NCBI RefSeq assembly: GCF_001638985.1
Contig: NW_017265135.1
Coordinates: forward strand, 2,223,223 to 2,287,222
Direction: 5' to 3'
DNA from: Phycomyces blakesleeanus NRRL 1555(-)
Lineage: Eukaryota > Mucoromycota > Mucoromycetes > Mucorales > Phycomycetaceae
DNA: 64,000 nucleotides
Shown here: positions 49,201 to 59,069 of the stretch, piece by piece
Numbering within the stretch: position 1 is the stretch's first letter
Layout of the letters: every line of letters starts with the position of its first letter
Notes under the pieces: generated by a model
Databases searched by the model: none
What the model saw: the letters and a program-made list of their open reading frames with translations, nothing else
What the model was told of the DNA's origin: nothing
Translations under genes and position numbers: made by a program

Positions 49201-52016
49201 TAAAATATGTACCATTTGCTCAACTCACATGAAAGGAGAACATCTGAATTCTGTGGTAGAAAGGGTAAATAACACCAAAATCATAAACCTATCAAGAAAA
49301 ATATCATCATCAAGTCTGACATAGGATTATATATTTGATTTATTTTAGCTTGAAAAATCCCAGGAAGAAATATTGGCACAGTTGAATAATCTTCAAAGAA
49401 CTATCAGTATCCAAAGAAATGAACAAGAAAAGCTAAAATTCATCAGGGGTCCTTCTTATCAGCTTGATTCTTTGAGACATGATAAAATACCACCACTCCG
49501 AGACTCTCTCGAATCTTTAATACTTCAAAAGTCTTCTGTAGATGAAGAGCTAAAAAAGGTTTGCATGGCTTTTTTTTTTTACTGAATTAACTTTTTTAAA
49601 AAAATTAAGCATTGTTTAATATGTCCTACTTTTATAGACATCAAACATTCGATCGAATGTAGAGAGGCTTATTGAGAGTATCAAATGTCTTTTGAAACAA
49701 GCTGAAACAATGACTTATCATCTGAATGAGGCCAAAAGTATTGAATCCGAAGTCTTGAGAATGGAAAGCAAGCTGAGACACCCAAATTCTGACAAAACAA
49801 TTGCAGAACAACAACGAGCGCTTGAAGATCTCTCTATGTCTGGGTAATATATATATATTATAGAAAATATGTGGTTGTTAATATATTTGTATAATCAATT
49901 GTAGAAAAGAAATCAGTGCAGAGATAGTAGAGCTTATGGAAAGAAAGTCAAAGCTGTTGAATGCGTATCATGCTGCAGAAACGAACGTCATGTCGGCACG
50001 CGAGCAAGTCACTCGTTTAGAAGAAGCCATTGAGAGAAAAGAGACTCTTACGAATCAACTCGAATTAGATACCAAAAAACAACAGAAACTACAAACTGTT
50101 GTAGAGGTACGTCTTATTGAATTATAAGAATTGTGTTTGTTTGTTTGTTTTTGTATATTGAAATATGGCATTTATAGCAAATGAATTTAAGGTTGACACC
50201 TTTGATGAGTGAACTCCAAGAAAAGTCCGCTCTTCTCGAAAGAACATTGACTAAGAATTCGCAAAAACAGGAGGCTCTTGAACATAAAGTTTTCCAAATA
50301 AAACAAGACTTATCTAAGCTGGAAAGAATAAGTCATGATATTAAAATGTAAGTGGAAGTGTAGGAGACTATGTGTGTGCTAGGCCTTAAACTAAATAAAT
50401 AACTTGTTTTGGTCTTATATTTACCACTTTCTATAAATCTATCAAGATACCAAGAACGTGGATCAAAGGCTCAGTTAAATAAGCTTGTGAGAACTAAGAG
50501 CTCAATAGACAGTGACATTGAGAAAATATCAAAGTTCTATCAAGTTAAAGCAGCTTCTTTGCGTAATTTGGAAGACGATTTATCGGATCATGAAAGAGCT
50601 AAACGAGAGCTGGAAAGCCTGATACAGTGCCGAAAATATAAAGCTGAATTAAGTGAATGTCAATCAAAAGCTTCCGAGATGGAAAGGGAGAATTTTGCAG
50701 GCTCAAACAATACATTACAACACGAGATACAGCACCTTGAGAAAACCCGTTCTAACTTGTCAGAAGAAGTATGACCATATATATATATATATATATATAA
50801 GCTAAGATATAACACTTTATTTTTTCTAATACACCTATTTTCTTATCTTATTTAATAGAGAGCAAGTATAAGTGGAGCAATTGCCCAGATCGAGGAACAA
50901 AAAGAGAACTACAGAGAAGAACTCGAGGGTACTTACAAAAATGCAGAATCCGAATATCTTCGCATGACGTTCGAGGTCAGGGTATGTTTTCCGTAGCAAC
51001 AACAAAAAGGATAATACATATAGTTTATGTCACTTACTTTGCGAGATAGATGCGTGAGGGCCAACTTTCTGATGTCAAAAAATACAAAACAGGATATGAA
51101 ATGTAACGTACAATAACGATGGAGGCTATATATATATATATATATATATATATGCGTGTGTGTTTGTATACTGATTGTTTAATTAGGGCTATCGTAGAGA
51201 AACAATCTGACAAAATCAAGGAAATAAATCAAGTAATTAAGGAACTGTGGGAAAAAACTTACACTGGGTCGGGTGAGTAAAATATGCGGATTATATACAC
51301 AACATTCGAATATCCTAAAAAAAAGAGAAAATGCTTCTATTCTTTAGACATTGAATATATGGCCATTAGAACGGATCTTGACGATATTAGCCCTGGTGAT
51401 ACCACTGCACATACATTTAACTATAAGGTAAGTAGAGTATTTGAGAAAAATATTGAATTATTATTATTTGCGACACTTGTATGCTCATTTATCTATTTTA
51501 GGTGGTAATGGGAAAAGATGGAGAAGAAGTTAATGCGCGAGGCCGTCTTAGTGCTGGACAGAAAGCAATGGCGTCAATAATCATTCGTCTTGCACTAGCA
51601 GACGTCTTTTACACGGATTGCAGTGCAATCGCTCTTGACGAACCGACAACCAATCTAGATCATGATAATATACAATCTTTGGCTTCTGGAATAGCAAAGT
51701 AATGTATCTTTACTGTTAATATTGAATATCGACTCACTTTATTCCAATTATGTATATGTATATATCATTCTAGCTTGGTAAAAGACCGCTTACAACATAG
51801 AGGCTTCCAACTTATAATCATCACTCATGATGAAAAGTTTGTGAACACATTGGCAACCCAAGGGCTGGCCAATAATTTTTACCGTGTGTGTAAAGACGAC
51901 AAGTAAGTAGTATATAGTAAATAGTAACATACTGGCTTATTTACTAACATTACAAAAAACGCGATATTAGCAAATACAGCACTATTGAATTACAAAACAG
52001 TACTGTAATTGAGTAA
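46288..52016 (+). CDS. RAD50: DNA double-strand break repair ATPase RAD50
   Basis: SMC-like ATPase of the Mre11-Rad50-Nbs1/Xrs2 complex, acting in break sensing, end resection and telomere upkeep. Starts at ATG 46288 with [17 protein letters not shown]. Walker A is [10 protein letters not shown], split from TIIEALKY by an intron. [20 protein letters not shown] and [19 protein letters not shown] follow, all characteristic. Long coiled coils flank the zinc hook [17 protein letters not shown] (CxxC) at about 49205-49255. The C-terminal half has the ABC signature [20 protein letters not shown], Walker [16 protein letters not shown] and the D/H-loop region [11 protein letters not shown]. The last short exon (51971-52016) gives [14 protein letters not shown]. 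There are about 18 short introns. The region after IFG is shortened ([12 protein letters not shown]) relative to the usual YTKALDNIK. Confidence 0.93.
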
Positions 52017-52374
52017 ATAAAATAAAATTTATCTTTATAAAGTGGACAAAGCGTGCGAAAATCCTGAATTGACTTGCAATTCCAAAACAAAATTTTTTCA
52101 AATCTGAACAAAGAATAGCCATGGGAATAGTGAAGAGTTCTGAGTAAGGACTCTATGCAAGTGCTCCTAATTCTTGTATTTTATGCTCCTTCTTCAAAAC
52201 CTTGCTCTTATTTGAGCTCAATTGAAGATCATTACGCGAGTTTTATTCGCAGTGGTGTAAATAAATAGGTAGCCCTCTTTCAAAAAAAAACTGGAAATAT
52301 AAATAGAATACCAGAATTATTATTTTTTTTATTGTACAGAAGGGTAGGTTGAGAAATAACGCATATTTGAGTCG
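52017..52374. other. RAD50 3' flank
   Basis: AT-rich sequence without a recognised gene. Confidence 0.4.
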
Positions 52375-52590
52375 AGTCAAAGAAGAAGATATATATTATA
52401 CATATAAAAATATTACCATGGCATTTGGTTTTGTTTGTTTAAAGCACAATATCAAAATACATTTATATAAGATAGCAATTAATCGTATTTTATATAAATG
52501 TATTTTGATATTGTTCTGTAAACCCAAAGAAAACCAAATGCCATGGTAATATTTTTATATGTATAATATATATCTTTTTCTTCTTTGACT
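52375..52590. repeat. 216-bp near-perfect palindrome (fold-back element)
   Basis: The left arm starts AGTCAAAGAAGAAG and passes through ATATATTATACATATAAAAA, TATTACCATGGCATTTGGTT and CAATATCAAAATACATTTAT to about 52480. After a roughly 10-base loop the right arm repeats these blocks in reverse, ending CTTCTTTGACT. Differences are a 3-base indel in the AAGAAG part and a few mismatches around the middle of the arms. Such a structure fits a fold-back transposon or MITE, or a palindromic duplication. It has no coding capacity of its own. Confidence 0.8.
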
Positions 52591-52740
52591 TAATCCAAAG
52601 ATGTGTTATCGTCCAACTTACCAGACTGTATGTGGTTTGGATTATATATAATGAGCCATTACTGTCTTTTACAATAAACAAATATTATTATATACTTTTC
52701 TATTTTTTTTTCCTTTTCAAAATAAGGATTTTCTTTTATT

Positions 52741-52830
52741 ATATAAAAATCTCATGGCTAGTGTCCGCCCCAGAGTTATGGATTTTCATCAGTTCGATTC
52801 CTTCTATGACAATAGACATGAGTATAATAG
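52741..52830 (-). pseudogene. Retropepsin remnant downstream of Gag relic
   Basis: On the minus strand one frame reads IVIEGIELMKIHNSGADTSH before a stop. The SGADTS core with a preceding hydrophobic strand resembles the catalytic loop of Ty3/Gypsy aspartic proteases (normally DSGADTS). The expected catalytic Asp is Asn here, so the copy is inactive. No reverse transcriptase or integrase follows. Confidence 0.45.
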
Positions 52831-52908
52831 TTCTATTTGGATAGTTTGTTTCAGTTTTCAAGTTTTTACTTACAATAATTGATATTCATGGGTTCATCGA
52901 CCTGTTGT

Positions 52909-54097
52909 TGGTGGAGTTACTGGTGGCCAGGGCGGTTATTCAGAGCTTTTAATTTCTGGATTTCTTTTTGGAGAGCTTGGGTTTTCCAGGGCAATTCTTT
53001 TGGCTTTTATTGTTGCATTGGGCTTCGATCTTGACTTTCTTGCTTTGCTGAGCCGGTGGGAACTGCTCTTCGCCATGACCAAAGTAGAGGTGTCACTCAG
53101 GCTCACCGGAGAACTTTCTTTTCCCATAGCTATCGAAGCGGTCGATGGTAATATCTTTGGCGGCCTCGGTTACATCTTCGACTGTTTTCAAAAAGCTGCT
53201 CGTTTCAGGGTTGGAGTCCAGGTTGTCGTACAGAATATTATACCATGATGATGGCAGACCACACATAAAAATCTCTCCAAGTGCGTAGTCCTTGGTATCC
53301 ATCCTGGCCATATATGCAGCCTCGAGAAACCGCATCGAGTAATCTTCTACACTCTCATTGCTACCAATACGCATACCAAGTACATTCATCCGAGCCTTTG
53401 AACGTGAAAAGTTTATGTCAAGCCTCTTTTCAATCAATTCTCTTGCCTCGGGCCATGTTGGGGCAGCGATCAGTTTTTCCTTCACCCAGTACATGAAAGA
53501 AGGGTGAAAAGCCACGGGGATGAATCTCTTCCAATCTTTCTCGCAGTCCAATCCGATTATGTTCATGAATATCTCATACGCGGTTGTGAATTGCCACACA
53601 TTATCATACATTGGCTCATTAGGGAAATAAACCTTGTACATTGTGGTTAGTTGGAACCGAGGTACATCCCTAAGGGAGTAGGTGAAGTTGGCAACAATCT
53701 TTGGTTCGCTGGCGATCGTTTCTTCAACACCAGCGCTGTTCTGGTCTACTTCACCTTGATTATCGCTCTGCCTAGTCAAAAGAGTCATTCGTCTGTTTAA
53801 CTTGTTAATATTTTTAATAATTAAATCTTTCTTAGAATCAGGGTCAAGGCCGCTCATACTAATCTCGCATAGCTCCTCATGGAGCCTGCGCAAAAGTTCT
53901 TTTGTAATTTGGATAGATGTTTGAGTGGGATTTCTTCCGCTTTCCTCAATAGCATCACCAGGAGTCGTCTCCTTTGATATATCCATATTTCCGGATGACT
54001 CCCTGAGTGCTTCCACATCCTCAGCCTTAGGTAGCTTTGCTACTTGGCTATCAAGGCTGGGCTCATTACAAGAGTTGTTATTTGTTTTGTGTTCCAT
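52909..54097 (-). pseudogene. Ty3/Gypsy-type Gag protein, interrupted
   Basis: An uninterrupted frame runs from ATG 54097 for 334 codons. It has a disordered N-terminus, a short coiled segment (LLRRLHEELCEISM) and a Gag capsid-like domain including WQFTTAYEIFMNIIGLD, PSFMYWVKEKLIAAPTWPEA and RIGSNESVEDYSMRFLEAAY. A stop TGA at 53095-53093 is followed in the same frame by a further coding-like stretch (LYFGHGEEQFPPAQQSKKVK), implying a nonsense mutation. A protease scrap lies further on (52741-52830) and no polymerase follows. No flanking long terminal repeats were seen. Most likely a truncated retrotransposon; a domesticated single-exon gag gene is a less likely alternative. Confidence 0.6.
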
Positions 54098-54752
54098 TAT
54101 TTATTATTTATTATTATTTTTTACTTTTTTTTTAGCAGATGTTAAAATTCACTTAAAGAATAAAATATTTAACTTGAACTTGGATAAAGAAAGGTGTGAA
54201 GATTCCTTAAAGCACAATAAATTGATTTTACGTTTTTGTTTTCCAAAGTGAAAGTGAAAGAGAAGCAAGAATTTTTGATCCAAAAGGCCGAGTCAATTCA
54301 TTATGTACTATTTTCTGTATGCATATTAAAATCTATCACCTTTTCCTTTTAGTCTATTGTTAGTTAAATTATCTTTTTTAGCTTCAGATCCTACAAAGCC
54401 ATCTTTATTGCTATTATTTAAGCTGTTTTGGCAATGGTTTTTGCCTCATAAATCATGGACTTTGTGATAGAAAATCCTCTGGCAACGGGTCTCCACGGCT
54501 TAGTTTGTCTTTTACCGTACCTTTTCTATCCTTTATAGTCCAAATTATTCTTTTTCTCTCTCTCTGTTACTTTGACATTGTATGCATTGGCGGTATCAAT
54601 AAAATACCAGAAAAAAAAACTATATGGGGTTCACTTATAATGAGCGCCTAGAGCGAACAGATAATTTATAGAGGTAATGTATACAAAAAACTGTCCCAAT
54701 AGAAGAAGATGATTAAAAGAGAATTATAAATATATATTGTTGACTTTATATA

Positions 54753-55010
54753 TATAATTCATTTAAAGAATGGCGCAATATTCGTTCGCAATTGCTTTCA
54801 TGGTTGACATATAAAAGGTTTAGAGCCGGTATACAGGATATCAATGGTTTGTCGCACAGTGTACCTGGATATGACTGCATGTGGGTGTTGGTAGAATGGC
54901 AATCCAAGAACCAAGGACTAAAATATCAAAAATACATCCGCCGCTTGGACGCTTTAACCGTGCAACAGATGAGAGCATTGAGGTTCAATTATTCTAGAAG
55001 ATACCGATGA
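54753..55010 (+). other. Open frame of unknown identity (about 85 codons)
   Basis: The frame has no ATG at its start and ends at 55008-55010. It reads FKEWRNIRSQLLSWLTYKRF, GYDCMWVLVEWQSKNQGLKY and RRLDALTVQQMRALRFNYSR. The Trp/Arg-rich composition is coding-like. No domain was recognised. It lies between the Gag relic and thymidylate synthase, and is plausibly a mobile-element remnant or an exon of an unseen gene. Confidence 0.3.
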
Positions 55011-55237
55011 TTACTAACACACAGTGCCGCAGTAGTAGATGGTTTGGCTGTAATAGAAGCTGAAAACAATTATGTGATATACATTTAGAAATCTACTGTC
55101 AAAGAACCATATTCTATGAAAATTAACAATGCGAATCAGGTAACATAAATAAATTGAAACATTTTTATTTTTCTATCTATCTATTTATCTCTCCTATTCT
55201 CTTTCTCGTTTAGGCAAATTTAAATCCCGATATCTAC

Positions 55238-55245
55238 ACACGTGT
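55238..55245. promoter_or_regulatory. CACGTG E-box within ACACGTGT palindrome
   Basis: The core CACGTG at 55239-55244 lies about 190 bases upstream of the thymidylate synthase ATG, and could bind a bHLH factor. Position and palindromic form are the only evidence. Confidence 0.35.
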
Positions 55246-55292
55246 GGCGCTAAATACGCGACTGAATATATTAAATTGTCAGATGCGTGTTG

Positions 55293-55313
55293 ACGCGTTT
55301 GTATAACACGCGT
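55293..55313. promoter_or_regulatory. Two MluI cell-cycle boxes (MCB) upstream of thymidylate synthase
   Basis: ACGCGT occurs at 55293-55298 and again at 55308-55313, 15 bases apart (about one and a half helix turns), some 120-140 bases before the ATG. In budding yeast the same hexamer controls TMP1 through the MBF (Mbp1-Swi6) factor at G1/S. In this AT-rich DNA two copies so close together are unlikely by chance. Confidence 0.7.
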
Positions 55314-55431
55314 TTCGAGATTTGTATAAAGGGTGTTCCTTATAGCTTAAATACTTCTATAATTCATATTTATTTTTATTCTATTTTATTTTATTTTATT
55401 TTCTCTCTTTAATTTTATTCAATTAATTACA

Positions 55432-56407
55432 ATGACTGCAGTCAATGAAGAAGAGCAACAATACCTTGCACTTATTAAGCATATAATGGACAATGGTGAA
55501 CATCGAGCCGATCGTACAGGCACAGGCACAATGGCCGTCTTCGCTCCTCCTCAGCTACGTTTCTCACTAGTCAATGATATTTTCCCGCTCTTGACAACCA
55601 AGCGAGTGTTCTTCAGAGCTGTGGCCGAAGAATTGTTGTGGTTCATCAAGGGAGATACCAATGCAAAGCATCTTCACGACCGTGATGTCAAGATCTGGGA
55701 TGGGAATGGTTCTCGACAGTATCTTGACAGCATTGGTCTGTCTCATCGAAGAGAAAATGATCTTGGTCCAGTCTATGGTTTCCAGTGGCGTCACTTTGGT
55801 GCTGAGTATATCGACTGTGATACTGACTATACTGGCCAGGGCGTAGATCAACTCCAGCAGGTTATTGACAAGATTAAGAACAACCCTACCGATCGTCGCA
55901 TTATCTTGTCTGCATGGAACCCTGCAGGTAAACCAGAGTCTTCTTACATATACTATTTTAATCATTGACCCGTTAAACTTTACTAACATGGTGTTACGTG
56001 CAGATATTCCCAAGATGGCACTTCCTCCTTGCCATGCTTTCTGCCAATTTTATGTATCTAATAAGCCTGCAAATGGTCGCGCTCGTCTGTCGTGTGTACT
56101 GTACCAGCGGTCCTGCGACATGGGTCTGGGAGTCCCATTCAATATTGCTTCATATGCTCTTCTTACCCGAATGATTGCGCACATTACAGACCTGGAACCT
56201 GGAGAGTTTATCCATACTATGGGAGATACTCATGTATATGTTGACCACATGACTGCCCTGAGATCCCAACTTGAAAGAGAGCCAAGACCTTTCCCCACAT
56301 TGAGCTTTGCGCGCAAAATCCAGTCAATTGATGACTTTACTTATGAAGACTTTGTTTTGGAAAACTACAAACCCCATGGAAAGCTAGAAATGAAAATGTC
56401 GGTATAA
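55432..56407 (+). CDS. TMP1: Thymidylate synthase
   Basis: Converts dUMP and methylene-tetrahydrofolate to dTMP and dihydrofolate; essential for DNA synthesis. Two exons, 55432-55927 and 56004-56407, joined across a 76-nt intron inside the codon for Asp of [10 protein letters not shown], give 299 residues, the normal fungal length. Visible motifs are [69 protein letters not shown], the active-site [13 protein letters not shown] with its nucleophilic Cys, [20 protein letters not shown] and [10 protein letters not shown]. All catalytic positions are present. Two MCB elements lie upstream, suggesting S-phase expression. It is followed after about 360 bases by the DHHC gene in the same direction. 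Confidence 0.97.
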
Positions 56408-56769
56408 AAAAAAGATAACAACAACAAAGTGAAAGGTTAGGATTATGTAGGATAATCAAAATATTACTTTTATATAAGATATGTACATACTATATTTAAA
56501 GCATCCAAAGATCCTATGTCCCTCTTTTTTTTTTGGCCTGAAAGAAGCTGTGTGACTGCAGCTGTCTGTTCTTATTTACTGTATTTGAAGTATGACAATC
56601 CCCTCCTTATTCGTGTATAAATAAAATAAAATGATTATTATTATTATAGAAAATTAATTTGTGGGTGTATTGATGTGTGATATGTGTATGTGTATGCGCA
56701 TGGACTTGTGCGTATATTAAAAAAAAAAAAGAAAAAAAAAACCAGGAAATAAGATAAAATAATAAAAAA

Positions 56770-58392
56770 ATGTCATCAAATGTGGGAATGGCAGTTGCCA
56801 ATGGAGCTCTACCCATTATAGCATATGGATTGCTCATTTACACTTGGTATATTTATGTGTTTAGAGTGTGTCGTAAGTTATTGCTATTTCCACACATACA
56901 AAAAAAAATGTCCATAATCTCATCAGAATTGCAGAACCTCTCTTGCTCAATCAAGACCAAGCTGCCATGGGAGGTAAGTAGACTTTATGATTCAGACAAT
57001 CACTAACATAAAACTAGGCATCTTTATCTTTATTACCACTGCCCTGTGGTGGTTTTCTCTTATATCTTATCTAAGGATCCTATTGTCTCATCCAGGGAAG
57101 CCAGCACAAGTAAGTTCTTTTAAGCTTTTTTCTTTCTTTCTTTTTCTTTTTCACTAGCTAGAGCTAATTTATCTGTCGATAGTCTACACATACATATCAG
57201 ATATCACCTACGATTTACTCGCCTAGCTTATTTGACATATCAACCATGACAACACAACCCCTATCTTTACGTGACGAGATACCCCTGCCTCTTTTATCCC
57301 TGTCTAGAGCTGATGGAGGATTGCGATATTGTACTATCTGCTGTTGTTACAAGCCAGACCGTACACATCATTGCAAGGAGTGTAATAGCTGTGTGCTCAA
57401 AATGGATCAGTAAAGTATTGGGATTACATAATTATAATTTGTATATATGTATATGTATATATTATAATGGGAGTGGAAAAAACAAAAGGGGGAGTGCAAG
57501 ATCTCTGATAGCTTCCTATCCTGTAGTCATTGTCCATGGTATGTTCTCAAGTCAGCTCTACTAGACCAGTCAGACTGACGTGACTCTGTAGGATCATTGG
57601 TTGTGTTGGCCATGGGAACTACAAATTTTTCTTTCTTTTTGTTTTATATACAGGTCTCTATGGTGTCTGGTGCTTGTGTAGCGCATTGCCATTGGTAGTG
57701 AATGCAGTCCAGTACAAAGTAAGCTTATACGGCGCCTAAAAATGAATCCTCCCTTTCCCTCTCCTTCACATTCTCCTTTAATTAAAACGCACCAAAGGAC
57801 TTTTTGCTAGACCCACAGTGGATTGCACTGCTGATTCTGTAAGTCCAAGTCTAAAAAGAAAGAGTTGAGCTAAAGTGATGTAGTAAATAATAGTAATATT
57901 CATTCGTTTGTCACACAGGGCCTTTATCTTTGGGTTCACAATATTTGGATTCGCAGCCAGCCATTGCTATTATATTATGAGAAATGAGACCACAATTGAG
58001 CACATCAACGACCGTCCATATGAAGTGCGAGTGGATTTTGACCCGAGTGGGACGAATTACGAGATAGTTTCGGTTCAATGCACTGATATGCTGTGGGATA
58101 ATGGTATCAGTTTGAATTGGAGAGCAACCATGGGTAGTAATCCATTGGGATGGTTTGGTAAGTTTGATTAGATTAGATTTTGTTTTATTTCTTTTGGTGC
58201 AATTTATTGTTTCTCACGAATATTCTCTACCTTTCGATAGTTCCTTTGTGGGGAGGTATGGGGGATGGTAGTGTACATCCTTACAATCCAACTGTCTATT
58301 ACACGGTTGTAGAGCGTGCAAAATGTCAGCGAATGATGCTTAATCCGCATTCTTTATGTGAACAGGATGCCTTGGTGATGCTGGAAGATTAA
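56770..58392 (+). CDS. DHHC-type protein S-palmitoyltransferase (PFA/ZDHHC family)
   Basis: Integral membrane acyltransferase that attaches palmitate to cysteines of other proteins. ATG is at 56770. TM1 is around [16 protein letters not shown] and TM2 around [18 protein letters not shown], then a cytosolic Cys-rich domain [20 protein letters not shown] with [20 protein letters not shown], then TM3 ([20 protein letters not shown]) and TM4 ([18 protein letters not shown]). The catalytic DHHC is divided: the first His codon is split at 57409/57527, and a 12-nt exon (57527-57538) encodes HCP and begins Trp. The C-terminal tail contains GNYKFF-downstream [15 protein letters not shown] and ends ALVMLED at 58392. 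About seven introns. The topology resembles Pfa3/ZDHHC2-15-20, but subfamily assignment is tentative. Confidence 0.92.
57527..57538 (+). other. 12-nt micro-exon in the DHHC catalytic motif
   Basis: Acceptor GTAG precedes and donor GTATGT follows. The 12 bases TCATTGTCCATG finish a His codon, encode His-Cys-Pro and start the Trp codon completed by the next exon at 57592. Without it the enzyme would lack its catalytic Cys. Confidence 0.75.
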
Positions 58393-59069
58393 ATTTATAT
58401 ACCCTTGATTCCAAAAAGAAAACAATTATATTATATTTATATATCCCACTTTTTTTTATATTATTATTATTATTTAAATATTAATACCAAATACTAGTGT
58501 GGGTAACAACTGTATGATATATATATATGTATATATTTGGGGGAGGTTTATTACGGGACATCTCGTTTAACAATTAGACTAGCGTGATACTTGACTTTGA
58601 CTTCTTGATATCGAAATAAGATACTCTATATATATTTTCTTATTCTTTGTCTTCTTCTGACGATTACAGATAGTGAGACTATACTGGATTTATAAGGGTT
58701 TGTACCACTTGTAGACAAAGCTATGGTACAATATGGATCTGCTGTCCCATATAAAGACACTAGACAATAGGATCATGACACTAACCACGCCATATAAAGC
58801 ATCCCACGTTCATTCCACAAGTAAAGTAAAATAAAATAAAATAAAATAAAAAAAATTCTCAAGCTCTAAGATGTAAAAATAGCTGTCCAGCCCTTGTTCT
58901 CCGAGAATACCGCCTCTAGAAAGCCTCGAGACGACAAATATGGGAAGATTCGGCATGGTTAATGGAGAAGTCACGCATATCTATTAACGGAAGAGCGACC
59001 ATTTGCTTGGCTTTACACATTCTCTTACCTGTTCTCATCGTCATTAGATCAAATCAAGCCTTGACCAAT
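58393..59069. other. Intergenic region between DHHC and WD40 genes
   Basis: Promoter region of the WD40 gene, AT-rich, with an AAAAT repeat near 58826-58852. An in-frame ATG at 58962 would add 36 hydrophobic residues to the WD40 protein. Confidence 0.4.

Noticed and set aside
52770..52800. AGTTCGATTCC, resembling a tRNA T-arm/B-box
   Set aside because: No matching acceptor, D or anticodon arms around it, and it lies inside the protease remnant frame.
55567..56013. 148-codon minus-strand frame opposite thymidylate synthase
   Set aside because: Antisense shadow of a highly conserved enzyme; no independent motif.
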